Part shown: in pieces, positions 47,515-58,612 of the stretch | Numbering within the stretch: position 1 is the stretch's first letter | How the letters are laid out: each line of letters starts with the position of its first letter | NCBI GenBank assembly: GCA_024803745.1 | Contig: JANJXV010000002.1 | Span: forward strand, 37,283,001-37,347,000 | Source of the DNA: Megascapheus bottae | Taxonomy: Eukaryota; Chordata; Mammalia; Rodentia; Geomyidae | Length of the DNA: 64,000 nt | Direction of reading: 5' to 3' | The notes under the pieces: generated by a model | What the model was told of the DNA's origin: nothing | What the model saw: the letters and a program-made list of their open reading frames with translations, nothing else | Database searches by the model: none | Program-made: the position numbers and the translations under genes

Positions 47515-49109
47515 AGAACTGTATCTGTGAAATTAACCATGGCTTATGATTTGTTGTTAACAAAGGAATTGGTAGATAAGACTCTGAATCAACTCTAGGT
47601 AGAAGCTCCAAGGGTCAACAGTGGTCTATCATTTTCTCTTTCCCCATACTGATATGATGATTACTGACATTTCTATTAGGTAAGAGCCCTCAGCCTGTTT
47701 CTAAGTAATCTCAAGGATCCTAGGTTTCCTGTCAACCTATGCAAGGCATTGAACATAAATTAAAAAAAAAAGAAAACTTGCTTTGTTTCTAGAGATTTAA
47801 GGGCTGTCTGTCAATAAAACATACTACTGCCAAATATGGCTCCTACAATGAAAATGACAAGACAGGAATACTGAATCTACTAGTTAATACTGTTTCCTAA
47901 ATCGAAACATTGCCTTTACCCTCAGATTTTTCAGGACAATGGATACATGCTGTGAATGCTGCCAAATAAGTAAGCCAAGTAGCTCCAGATGGATTTAGAA
48001 AATGAATAGCACAGAGTGAGGGGATGGAGATTCAGATGGTGGGGAAGGCAGTATAGCCAGGGGTTTGGGTCCAAGCCTGCTGGGTTAAAAGGATGATTAG
48101 CTGAAGTCAAGAGGGAAGCATGGAGTTGGTTCCAAAGTCTTTTGGATTCTGAAGAAATAAAACAAGAATAATTGATCTTCTTGTGAGCAAGAAAGAGTCC
48201 TTGAAAGTCAGCAATTTCAAATGTTTGCTGAAAGGTGGAACACACACCTTTACCACTGTTTCTCTCAGCTTTCTTGTCCTCTTTCTTGCTCAACTACTCA
48301 GCTTTGGCTGACATCACTGTCAATCTCAAACACTTGAACTATCTCTCCACCCACTGAAAGGCTCCTTCTCACTTAATCTGGGTTAGGGAAAGAGAATTTA
48401 CTTGGCTCTAATGGTTTTCCTTTGTCCACAGCACAAATCTCCTGCCAATGAACTAAGCCTGTCTCTTTCAAGAACAAAATGGTCAGCTACGTCCAAAGAT
48501 GAAAGCTGTGGTTAGAGAAGTTAAGAAAGATTGAAAGTTGAAGATAAAGATGGCGATAAGCAATGAGAAGTGTGATCAGAGCAGGAAGGGAGGAAATCAC
48601 TGCATAGAAGAAGATCCACAATCATTCCTGCTTATCTGCAGAGAATGAAGAAGCCCACACTGGCTGAGAAAGAAAGCTTGAGTAGTGGGGGGATTGACTG
48701 AGGGACATTCACCTTTACACACAACTATTTCACAGTATGCCCCATTCATTCTCAGCTCAGTGAGTGCTTTTTCTTTCTTTTATTGATTTATTTTTTGGAG
48801 GGACTAGTGGTGGCACAAGAAATTGTATTCTTCTTTAGAGTTAGACATTGATGCTCCAATCTCTGCCTCTCATGTACCTCAGGCACATAACATTACTCTT
48901 AGCTTATTAATTGAAATGGCAGCGGTGGGGGGAGAGTCCTCTTAAATATTTGTCAAGTTGGTTTCAAAAGACAATTCTCCTAGTCTCTGAAGCATCTGGA
49001 ATTACATATATGTGTCTTTGCACCCTGTCCTTTGGTTACTCTTTTCGTAGTTCACAAAATCGTGCCATGTTCTCCAAGCCTAAGGGATACACGTGCCACC
49101 TCCAAACTA
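47515..49109. other. No gene or recognised repeat
   Basis: Unique-looking. Antisense 120-codon frame 47931-48293 has no recognisable domain. Confidence 0.5.
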
Positions 49110-49320
49110 TACTATGCCTTTCACTTGAATTTTTCTTAATCTTATTTAAATGCCCTTTAAAAAAAAGAATTAATGAATATTTTTTCTGTCCTCTACAAAA
49201 CTGTATGCTAGGCTGAGAGAAAGAATTGTTTTTACCTGTTTCTAGCACCTAGCTCAGTTCCTTTCCCCAAATGAAAGCTTCATAAATGTATGCATAGAAT
49301 AAATAAAATAAATAGATTTT
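49110..49320 (+). mobile_element. L2 LINE 3' end relic (probable)
   Basis: 'ctgtatgctaggctgagagaaagaattgtttttacctg…ctagcacctagctcagttcc…gaaagcttcataaatgtatgcatagaataaataa' follows the L2 3' order ('…actgtaagct…cagcacctagcacagtgcctgg…tcaataaatgtttgttgaatgaa'). Confidence 0.65.
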
Positions 49321-49614
49321 ATATCAAGAATAACAAAGAGAGCACTGACTTATGGGACAATATACAAATAACCTATAATATCTTGGAAGAAGTTTTCTTC
49401 TCCAATATTTTTTCTTTCCTTACCAAATAGTGTTGATTTGAAGATCACATCTGAAGATGTTGTATTGTTTTAAATGTCTGAATCAAGTTCATAATGTGGT
49501 ACTGCTATGTATTGATAGCACTTGGTCCTATGCCAGTATATTAGCTGAGTGCTAAGAGGTTTTCAAGCCATAACCTAATTGCCCCATCTCTACCTGATTT
49601 TGAAGAAAAAAAAA
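49321..49614. other. No gene or recognised repeat
   Basis: A weak antisense MIR resemblance at 49505-49600 cannot be confirmed. Confidence 0.4.
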
Positions 49615-49848
49615 TAACTGGACACAATTGGTCTACATAGAGATCCTAGCTACTCAGGAGGCTGAGAAATGAGGATTATAATTTGAAGCCAGCAGGAAAG
49701 TTTACAGGACTCTTATCTCCAATTCACAACCAAAATAACAACAAAACAGCAGTGGAACTGTAGTTCCAGTAGTAGGGTACTAGCCTTGAGCAAAAGAAAT
49801 AAGCCCAAGATTAGCATCCAGGCCCTAAGTGTAAGCCCAGGACCGGCC

Positions 49849-49849
<1 letters not shown>
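49615..49849 (+). mobile_element. B1-dID composite SINE
   Basis: 'gatcctagctactcaggaggctgagaaatgagg…ctccaattcacaacc', then 'agtggaactgtagttccagtagtagggtactagccttgagc…gtgtaagcccaggaccggcc'. Tail replaced by CA repeat. Confidence 0.85.

Positions 49850-49886
<37 letters not shown>
49850..49886. repeat. (CA)n microsatellite at SINE tail
   Basis: About 18 CA units in place of the A-tail. Confidence 0.97.
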
Positions 49887-49887
<1 letters not shown>

Positions 49888-50999
49888 GCGTTCACATGCA
49901 CAGACATGTGTGATCACATGCATACACACAGAAGTAAAATAAAACAGTACATGCATTATAAATTTAGTGTGAAGTCTATATTAACAGAAATAAGAAAATT
50001 CTTAGACCAGCAACATAAAGGTGTCAACAACTATTAAGTTTCTTCTATTTTCCTCCCCACTCTTCTTCCTTTGATGGAAATTGCCTTGCGTGAGCTTGGT
50101 GATGTCACAGAACTATGTGCCATATTGCACTTTGGGAAAATGGACCAGCTGCAATTTCCATGGCTGAATAAAATCCCCCAGTGCTAAATTGTACAGTTAT
50201 GCAGGTCCTGGTGGCCTTGGATCTCTTCTGAACCTTCATCTTTCCTGATCATCGGCTGTGCTTCCTTGAGAATCTGCAATAAGAGAAGGTCAAAGCAGGG
50301 CCCTACAGAATTGCAAGTGATAGACTGTCCCAGGCATTGCAATTAGGCTCATTCCCTGTGGTGACAATGATGGTAACAGGAGCTGAAAGCGACACCAATC
50401 TATTCTTGAGACTAAAATTTTAATAAAAATGGGAAACCATACAAGAGCGGTTATTCCTCAGATAGGCTTCTTTTTGTAATTGTGTGGATTTTTCAACTTC
50501 TTTATTTCTTGTTTTCTGTCATCTTTTGTTCAGGGCTTGAAATTGGTACTAGGAAAATTTATTTGAGCAGTTAGGAAAATAATGATGTTCATCTAGGATC
50601 AAGCTTGCAAAATTTCAATAGGCATAAGGCAATGAATGTCAAAAGTATTTTCCTTGGCAGAACTAACTCTCCTATATTTTATGTTTGATGCATTAAGAAA
50701 TAAAAACATTCATTTACACCAAGATTCTCTGAATAAAATTTGCACTTTGTAAGAGAGACCTTCTGTTAAAACAACAGTTTTTAATGGGAACAGTTTTGTA
50801 ATTCCCACACAGAAAGGTCATTTGACAGTATCTGGAACCATATTTGTTATCACATGAGGTGCGACTGTGCTAGCTTAGTTGCTGATGTCCCGTAGAGCTG
50901 GTGAATGTCTTGTAATTCATAAACTAGACTCCTACAGCAGAGAATTATCTGGCCCCAAATTATGGTACCAACATTATCATGGTTTAGAAACTTATATTT
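49887..50999. other. No gene or recognised repeat
   Basis: Unique-looking; 50085-50300 is GC-balanced and free of repeats but has no exon-like frame. Confidence 0.45.
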
Positions 51000-51190
51000 A
51001 GGAAAACCAGGATCCATGCCTGTGATCCTAACAATGCAGGAGACTGAAATCTGAGGATCATGGTTCAAAGCCAACCCAGGCAGAAAAAAGTATGAGAATT
51101 TTATCTCCAATAAACTAAAAATAAAAATGAAAAAGCTGAAAGTGGAGCTGGCTCAAGTGGTAGAGAGCTAGCCTTGACCAAGAAAACTCA
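51000..51190 (+). mobile_element. B1-dID composite SINE with truncated dID half
   Basis: 'gatccatgcctgtgatcctaacaatgcaggagactgaaatctgagg…' then 'gtggagctggctcaagtggtagagagctagccttgacc', breaking off into a purine tract (51191-51250, GGAA/AAAG units) where the rest of the dID half should be. Confidence 0.82.
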
Positions 51191-51250
51191 AAGGAAGGAG
51201 GAAGGGAAGGAGAAGGGACAGAAGGAGGGAAAAAGAAAAGAAAAGAAAAC
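51191..51250. repeat. Purine-rich GGAA/AAAG low-complexity tract
   Basis: Irregular 60-bp purine run directly following the SINE. Confidence 0.9.
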
Positions 51251-51474
51251 TCAAGATTCTCACTTGGGTTAAATCTAATAATATTTTAACCTTTAATTAT
51301 CAAATGCTTTTTGCATCATAAATGGGCAAGCAGAAAAAAAATTAAAATGTGTGAACTTTGAATTAAATAATTAAATAGCAAACTTTCAGATATTAACCAT
51401 GTAAATAAACATTTTATTACTCTTTTTGTTAGCATATTTATAGTTCCAACCACTTACATTCTAGTTTAAGTAGC

Positions 51475-51590
51475 ATATTCCATTTAAATGGTTTCATGTG
51501 ATCTTCACAAATGCCCTGTGGAATAGATGTAATTATCCACAATTTAAAAGGGTCAGAGTAAGACTCAGAAAGTTTAATACTTGTCTCATG
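51475..51590 (-). mobile_element. MIR SINE relic, antisense (probable)
   Basis: 'ttcatgtgatcttcacaaatgccctgtggaatagatgtaattatcc…gtaagactcagaaagtttaa' fits the antisense MIR order with moderate divergence. Confidence 0.6.
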
Positions 51591-51604
51591 AAACATCAGT
51601 AAAG

Positions 51605-51765
51605 GAGCAGTCAGGGGACATGCACCTATAACATGTACCTATAACATCAGATACTTGGGGAATAGAAGCAAAAGGATCAAGAGTTCAAGACCAGCTTGAG
51701 CAAAGTGAGTCAGACCCTCAGAAAAATAAGTGAACAAACAAACAAACAAATAAATAATGGCTAGA
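51605..51765 (+). mobile_element. B1-like (7SL) SINE, old
   Basis: 'ggacatgcacctataacat…agatacttggggaatagaagcaaaaggatcaagagttcaagaccagcttgagc' and an (AAAC)n tail. Contains a 13-bp local duplication ('acctataacatgt'). Confidence 0.7.
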
Positions 51766-52738
51766 GGTAGAAGAAGCATGAATTGAATGCAGACAGGGTT
51801 AGGAACGGAGGTGAGAGAAGGAGAGGCTCACCTGTACAAAGAGAAAAGCAAACAATTGAGGGAGAGAGGTGATCTATGGTGGCGTGGTTTTACCTTTTAG
51901 ACTTTGGTCAGCTGTTTAGTGGACGTGATAATAGCTAATGGAGAGCTTCACACTAACGGCTGAATAAGGTGATGAATTTCAAATAAAGAACTTGGCATGG
52001 TGTGAAATAGACACAAAGGTAACAGTGCATCAGCGCCAGGGCCCAATCTTCTGATTTCAAATCCAGTACCCTTTCTTCCATCTACAAAGGTCTTCCTTGG
52101 CTTTACTGCACCACAGGCATTTGAGGTCACTGATTTCAGTAGCAAATGCCTGAGGAAAGGGAAAGGAAAAGAAAAAAAAAGAATCTAAAGTCACTTAGAT
52201 CTCCTTTACTTTCAGTCGTCTTATTCAAAATGGTCAGGGATTTCTTTCCCAGCCAGGACAAGATACACAGAAACTTTCCATTTCGAGTGATTGAATGGTG
52301 TGTGCTAGAGAGCAAGGGGTGGAGAAAGTAAAAGCACATCCAAGCATTCCGAAGTGAACAGGGATTTCATCATCTTCCCTGAAATGCAGAGAAAACACTT
52401 CAATTCACTCAGAGAAAATCAGACCCAAAGAAGGTATCTTTCATAATGTTGCAATAAATCTATTTGAATCTCAATTTTTCAAAGAAATAAAAAAAAATTT
52501 AAAGAACTAAACTACAAGTTTCACTTCTTGGAATTAATCTGAAAGGAAAAAATGCATATAAATGGGTTCTATATACATAGACACACATATGTGTATGGGT
52601 ATATTTTTACATGCCTATGTATACAAATGTTGTTATCACTAATATAATTACATAAAATTATGGTATCTTTTAGGAAGGTAAAAGCTTGAAGCCTAGCAAA
52701 TGACCTGGCAAGAGAAGAATGGTTAGCAAGAGAAGGAA

Positions 52739-52739
<1 letters not shown>
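51766..52739. other. No gene or recognised repeat
   Basis: Unique-looking sequence with no supported feature. Confidence 0.5.

Positions 52740-52784
<45 letters not shown>
52740..52784. repeat. (TG)n microsatellite at SINE tail
   Basis: About 22 TG units directly preceding an antisense SINE. Confidence 0.97.
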
Positions 52785-52787
<3 letters not shown>

Positions 52788-53000
52788 ATCCTGGGGCATG
52801 AACATAGGGCCTGGGTGCTGTCCCTGAGTTCTTTTGTCTGAGACTCCCAAACTATCACTTGAGCCACAGATCCATTTCTGGCTTTTTTTTTTTGGTAGTA
52901 TATTGCAGATAAGAATCTCAAGACTTTCCTACCCCAGTTGGCTTTGAACCATTATCCAAAGATCTCAGCCTCCTGAGCTGTTAGGATTACAGACAATAGA
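52785..53000 (-). mobile_element. B1-dID composite SINE, antisense
   Basis: 'tgatcctggggcatgaacatagggcctgggtgctgtccctgag…aactatcacttgagccacag', then 'cccagttggctttgaaccattatccaaagatctcagcctcctgagctgttaggattacag'. Its 5' part may be shortened. Confidence 0.87.
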
Positions 53001-53102
53001 GATCTTTAAAATAATGCTACAGAGAGAAAGACAACTAATCGCTACTATAAACAGCAGTAAGGAAACAAGTAAAAGCAAAATTCCAGGTATAAAACAAACT
53101 CT

Positions 53103-53335
53103 AGCTGGGCACCAGCGGCTCATGCCTATAATCCTAGATATTCTCGAGGCTGAGATCTGAGGGTCTTGGTTTGAATCTAGCTTGGGCAGGAAAGTCTCCA
53201 TGAGACTCTTATCTCTAATTAACCACTCAAAATTGGAAATGGTGCTATGGCTCAAGTGGTAGAGCTCTAGCCTTGAGCATAAAGAGGCTCAGGGACAATG
53301 TCCAGTCCCTGAGTTCATGCCCCACAACTGATCAA
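53103..53335 (+). mobile_element. B1-dID composite SINE, well preserved
   Basis: 'agctgggcaccagcggctcatgcctataatcctag…' through 'gtgctatggctcaagtggtagagctctagccttgagc…gttcatgccccacaactgatc' and A-rich tail. Close to the apparent consensus. Confidence 0.9.
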
Positions 53336-54334
53336 GAAAAATACTCAACTTTGTTTTATAAAGCCTAAATAAATGGTTTGGTAGTTGCCTAAATGGTCAT
53401 ACGTTATGAGCAATGTTTTATTTTCTATCTTTTCTATCTTCCAGCATTAAAAAAGTGATTGTCTATTCATGTATTTAAAAAAAAGAAACAAGTAATAAAC
53501 GCAATAAAGAGGTTAAGAAGACTTGAGAAAGGACTTGGGAAGAATACATGGAAATAGTTTTATGTGGAGAATTTGATACTCCAAGTAAAATACTTCAGCC
53601 AGGGAATAGAATAACTGGATTGTTCACCACCGAAAAGCCCTGAAGACTAAATTCCTCTCAGCCCATCAATTTCACATTGATTTCATCTTGACATATAACA
53701 TGCCCCTAAGTTCTACAATAAAAGAAACAATGAAATATCCACAGTGACTTCCAGAGGACACATATACCCATGTTGATTGAAGATTAATTTCTTGGCAGGG
53801 TGGTTTACCATTGGTATCCTGCCTTTTGGATGACACAGGTCACAGCACCTTAGTGATTCCTCAAGGAAGCTGCTTTGAGCCGGCTCTGAGTTTATACAGA
53901 ATGTAAGTCATTGTGAAATAAACACAGACAGCAGGCACTTGTTTGACCATGTATGCTATTACATCATACCGCACACTCAAGTAAGAGATTATTTGTGAAG
54001 CTATTCAAAGCTACCAGTTGTATGAAGTTTGGTGATAGTTTCCAATGCTAGTACAAGATAGTACAATCTTCCTAGTTACTATCAATTGGCTTGAATTATA
54101 TTTCATGAAATATCTACTCTCCCCCCTTCCCCTCTCCCTTCCTACATAATGTTCAACAAAACTTTCAACTGCATTTAATCTTTGGAAGGAATGAATATGA
54201 GAGTATTTGGCCAAATCATCCTCGAGACTACATTTAAGAAGCATATAAACAGTTCTATTTTAAAGATTCAGCTTACAGTAAGTGTAGATCCATACCAATA
54301 AAAACAGAAAGACCATCATGGCAACCATTTCGCC
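53336..54334. other. No gene or recognised repeat
   Basis: Unique-looking; pyrimidine patch at 54117-54143. Confidence 0.5.
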
Positions 54335-54620
54335 TTGATAGAGTACCTCATTCCTATAATCGTAGGTGTTTGGGAAGCTGAAATTGAAAAGATCATAATT
54401 TGAGGCCAGCTTCAGCAAAAAGTTTGAGACCCCATTTCAATCAACGAGCCAGTGGATGTAGTGGCTCACCTGTCATCCTTACTATAAATCCTAGCATAGG
54501 GAGGGAGATTGCAGTCCAATTTGGCTGGGAATGGGAAGATCCTATTCAAAAAATACCAAAAGCAAAAAGGGCAAGGGGCATGGCTCAGATGAGAGCAGTT
54601 GCCTAACAAATACAAAAACA
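54335..54620 (+). mobile_element. Old composite: two 7SL-like units plus an ID-like unit
   Basis: First B1-like unit 54335-54430 ('cctcattcctataatcgtaggtgtttgggaagctgaaatt…gaggccagcttcagc'). Second 54445-54550 ('gtagtggctcacctgtcatccttactataaatcctagca…'). Then 'ggcaaggggcatggctcagatgagagcagttgcctaac', which is ID-like. Order is B1-B1-ID, unlike the B1-dID copies. Confidence 0.6.
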
Positions 54621-54961
54621 CTTTGATCAGCTTGATGAAAACTTACTTTGGCCAAAATACTTAATCCCTGGCATAGAAGTCAACTTTGAGTAATCACAAA
54701 CACCTCACTTTCTGATTACTCCATGCATATCCCTACCCCATCCAAAGTCTTTTAGAATTTATTCAACCAAAAGTAGACATTCAGCCAGAATTAGTATTCT
54801 ATTCTATAAATCTGAAGTTGAGATACAATATCAACCAGTCAGCTTCTATCAGTGGTTATAATCAGAAAATGTGACTATAATCTCTTGTAATGAGCAAGAA
54901 AAATCAACTAAATTGAAATGAATACAGAGAGGAAAGAAAGAGATTTTGGCAATAAGGTGGA

Positions 54962-55138
54962 GCTGGGAGATTGGACTAGTGGTAGAGTGCTTGCCTAGCA
55001 TGCACAAAGACCCAGATTTGATTCCTTAGTATCACATACATAGAAAAAAGCCAAAAGTGGTACTGTGGCTCAAGTGGTAGAACTCTGTCAATGAGAAAGC
55101 CCAAAGACAGTGCTCAGGCCCTGTCCAGGACTGGACTG
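54962..55138 (+). mobile_element. Dimeric ID-like SINE
   Basis: 'gctgggagattggactagtggtagagtgcttgcctagcatgc…', linker, then right half with a small deletion near its end. The tail became a GAAA array. Possible flanking duplication 'ataaggtgRag'. Confidence 0.88.
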
Positions 55139-55140
55139 GC

Positions 55141-55216
<76 letters not shown>

Positions 55217-55219
55217 AAA
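55139..55219. repeat. (GAAA)n microsatellite at SINE tail
   Basis: About 19 GAAA/AAAG units replacing the A-tail of the preceding SINE. Confidence 0.98.
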
Positions 55220-55224
55220 GCGGT

Positions 55225-55505
55225 ATAAGGTGAAGATCTCTCTTTTTTTCCCAAGTTATAAACCCATTGAGAGATTCAGGATCTATAGAAATGAAAATAG
55301 ATCCTTTGTGATATAGCTTGGAGATTAGTGCTTGAAGTATGTGACAAGACTGAATTCTTGGTTAATAATTCCAACATAAATACATCTCCTCTCCTCATCT
55401 CCACAGCCCTTCCCTGTAGTGACTTTCAGGTACCTCAAAACATTTGAGATGAAGCAGAAAAAAATACTTACACTTAGCAAGGAGATGGATTTTTTTTTAA
55501 AAAGA
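55225..55505. other. No gene or recognised repeat
   Basis: Short unique-looking interval. Confidence 0.5.
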
Positions 55506-55509
55506 CAGA

Positions 55510-55730
55510 AATTCTACAAGTTCGTGCTATGCCTATAATCCTAACTACTCAGGAGGCTGAGATCTGAGAAACTCATTTTAAAGCCAGCCAGGGCAGAAAA
55601 GTCTATGAAACTCTTATCTCTAAGCACAGAAAAGGCCAGAAGTGGAGCTGTGGTTCAAGTGGTAAAGTGTTACCTTGATCAAAGAACTCAGGGACAGCAC
55701 CCAGGCTCAGAGATCAAGCACCAGGAGGTT
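55510..55730 (+). mobile_element. B1-dID composite SINE with internal deletion
   Basis: 'atgcctataatcctaactactcaggaggctgagatctgag…' then 'gtggagctgtggttcaagtggtaaagtgttaccttgatc…gggacagcacccagg'. The usual 'ctccaattaaccaccag' link is partly missing. Confidence 0.83.
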
Positions 55731-56089
55731 TATTCTTCCAAATTACTAAGAAATCTCTTCCCAAGGAAAGGAAAGAGTAAAATAATCTAAAGTTGTACAC
55801 TAGTGGAAGTCTTTCTACATGGCTATATTGTGACTAGTATAAAAATTGTTTTGCTAGCACAGTGATCCCAATTCCAGGTCCAGGTGACCTCGGATTCCAA
55901 CAGATACTCTGGTATCTTTTCTCTTAAATTCTCATTCCATTTAGGATAATTTGAGCCGTTTTCTATTTATTGGCAAAATGATTTAAATACAACTATTTTT
56001 AATTTTAGTTTTCAACATTGGAATACTATACTATGGAACAATGCAACTGCTAGCCTAGCTGCTGAGTTACTCTTTTTTGTCTCTATTTG

Positions 56090-56800
56090 TCCTTTTCCCT
56101 CCAAAATAGTTCCACTATTATAATCATATCTCTTTCTCGCTCACTCTATACATGTATATATATGTATATAGATACAATCGTGTTCTCTTTCTAAACTATA
56201 ATTACATTTTCTGTGTGTGTTGATGGATAAATGGGTATTTCGACTTAGATTTGATATATAAGAGAAAACATGTGACACTTACCCTTCTGAAACTGGCTTG
56301 CTTTGCTTAACATGATGTTCTGTGGTTCCATCCATTTTTTTTACACATTATATACTTTCATTCTTCTTTATGGATGACTAACACAACCTTGTGTATGTAT
56401 ATGTATTTGTATATGCACACATACACATACATAGCACATTTTCTTTATCTCTTCTTTAGTAGTTGAGTATCTAGTCAGCTTCACTTCCCATTATGAATAG
56501 TGTTACACCAACATGGCTATATGTTTCTATTGTGTCCTGGCTTAGATTCTTTCAGATATGTGTCCAATTGGTATCACTTGATATTGTTATAGTTCTATTT
56601 TTAGTTTTTTTGAGGAGCTTTCAGTTTTTATTTTTCCACAGTGGTTGCAATAATGCAACCACTTTGCAACATCATCACCAACAATGTATAAAGATTCCAT
56701 TATTCTCCTCACATCCCTGGCAATATTTGTTTACTGTACTTGATGACAACCACTGACTAGAGTGAGTTGAAATTTTAGTGTATTTTTGATTCACATCCAA
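56090..56800 (-). mobile_element. Ancient L1 ORF2 relic, antisense
   Basis: 'ctgaaactggcttgctttgcttaacatgatgttctgtggttccatccat' is the antisense of the ORF2 region before the stop. Further on are 'tatgaatagtgttacaccaacatgg', 'ccacagtggttgcaataatgcaacc' and 'acatccctggcaatatttg', in the expected reverse order. All frames are broken. Confidence 0.8.
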
Positions 56801-58324
56801 TGCGATTCTTTCACCACTCTTTGTTGAATGCCGATCATGTAACAGTACTGATGCCGCAGATGCTGAGATGGACAAAAACAAAGGCATAATTGTAAATAGT
56901 GGTAAAGGGTTCTGGGATTTCATACTTTCTACTGACTGTCCCTAGTGCAGAAATCTGAGGCAGAGTTGCTGCTCAATGGTCCTGCAGGCAGCTACAAACA
57001 TGGCTAAGGCTGAGGTTCTAAATTCCCATACTCTTTCATACCCTAGAGAACTACCTCCCCTTCCACACAGGAGTGAACACTGAGGACAGAGGATAAGGTG
57101 TTCACAAAAGAAGTTTCGGAGTACATAATTCACATTATTTTCTGGGATACAGCAGTTTTTATTTCTACATGAGCTTTTCTTCACGAATGATATTCCTAGC
57201 ACCCTCTTTGATTGTTTAAGAGTAGAGGAAGGAAGATTTCTAGGCCTGTCTCATAGAAAAATGAGCAGCTCTGATGACATGATTAAAACAGAAATGTCCT
57301 TTATGTTCGGGGAATCACACAAAATAAAGTGCAAATTAGAGGTTTCATCTGCTTTACTTCTTCCAAGGAGAGCTTCGACTCCTGGCCTCAGGGCTCTGCA
57401 TGCCCCCTGCAGGTGATTTTAAACCACTTCTATTACGTGCATTCTGATCATCTCAAGTTCACAAACAAGCAGAGAGATGGCCATGAACTTCTACAGTACG
57501 TTAGCTTCTCTATGAAAGCACTGTAGGCATCCTAATGAGAGTCTAGTGGATGGATTCCAGGTGTCCTCTGCCATGGGATGCTTGTGAGATCCTTCCAGAG
57601 GTCAACCTCCATACAGGGAATCGGTGACTCCCTTAGGGAGGAATCTCAACTGATCAACAAGTGCTTTCCTCAGACACAAGCTAAGTTATCAGCCAAGAGA
57701 AAGGAAACCATGAGATGTCAACCTTATAACACCTCAGCTTTCTCTCATCCAGGATTTATGTAGAAAAAGGGATGGTCACAGCAGTACTGCAAATCTCTTT
57801 AAAGCCAATAATCATGAACCTGGGCAATCTCAAAACCATACTTAGAGTTTATGAAATATCAGCTAAATTTTCCAAATCACCTCTCTGATCCATGAGAAAA
57901 GACTTGAATATGGGTGTTTAAGAGCAGAGACATTTTTTTATTTGCCTCTGTATTTGTAGAGCCTCACATCCTGGGACCCAGTAGGCAATCTGCTTACTGG
58001 CCCTGATTCCCCCATATATGAGCTCCATTGAGAACAACAAGCATTTATGGAGTTTCTATGTGCTCTGCATCTTTCCAAGAACTGAGAATAAAGAGATGAG
58101 TAAGATTTTTGCTCTTCATTAGCCTAAGAGCAATTAATGTTCATGCTCTTTGTACTGGATTGCTGACTAAGGAATTTAACAGGAGCATACTTAGCATGAT
58201 GTATCAGCCAGAATACAAACCTCCAATCAATTGAGACAAAAAGGAAAGAAAGAAAAGAAAAGAAAATGGCTTGAGGTATATAGATATATAGTCTTCAACT
58301 TACAGTGCAGATAAATCCAGCAGA
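56801..58324. other. No gene; L2-like scraps at 57915-57990 and 58040-58130
   Basis: 57915-57990 (plus: 'agcagagacatttttttatttgcctctgtatt…cagtaggcaat') and 58040-58130 (minus: 'gcatttatggagtttctatgtgctctgcat…') resemble L2 3' ends in opposite orientations. Frames at 57329-57763 are unsupported. Confidence 0.4.
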
Positions 58325-58336
58325 AGTTAAAAATAT

Positions 58337-58563
58337 CACCAGGCACTGATGGCTTATGCCTGCAATCCTAGATAGTACCAAGGATTGCTGTTCAAAACCA
58401 ACCTGAGGAAGAAAAGTCTATCAGATTCTTATCTCCTAACCACCAATAAGACAGAAGTAGAGTTGTGGCTAAGCAGAGCACTGACCTTGAGCCAAAAAAA
58501 AAAAAGCTCATGGATCACATCTACCACATCTAGACTTTGAATACAAGTCCCAGGACCAGCACA

Positions 58564-58600
<37 letters not shown>
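58337..58600 (+). mobile_element. B1-dID composite SINE ending in (CA)n
   Basis: 'ccaggcactgatggcttatgcctgcaatcctagatag…ctcctaaccacc', then 'gtagagttgtggctaagcagagcactgaccttgagcc…caagtcccaggaccagc' and about 18 CA units (58564-58599). Flanking duplication 'agttaaaaatat' (58325-58336 / 58601-58612) encloses the CA array, so the array grew inside the insertion. Confidence 0.9.
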
Positions 58601-58603
<3 letters not shown>

Positions 58604-58612
58604 TAAAAATAT

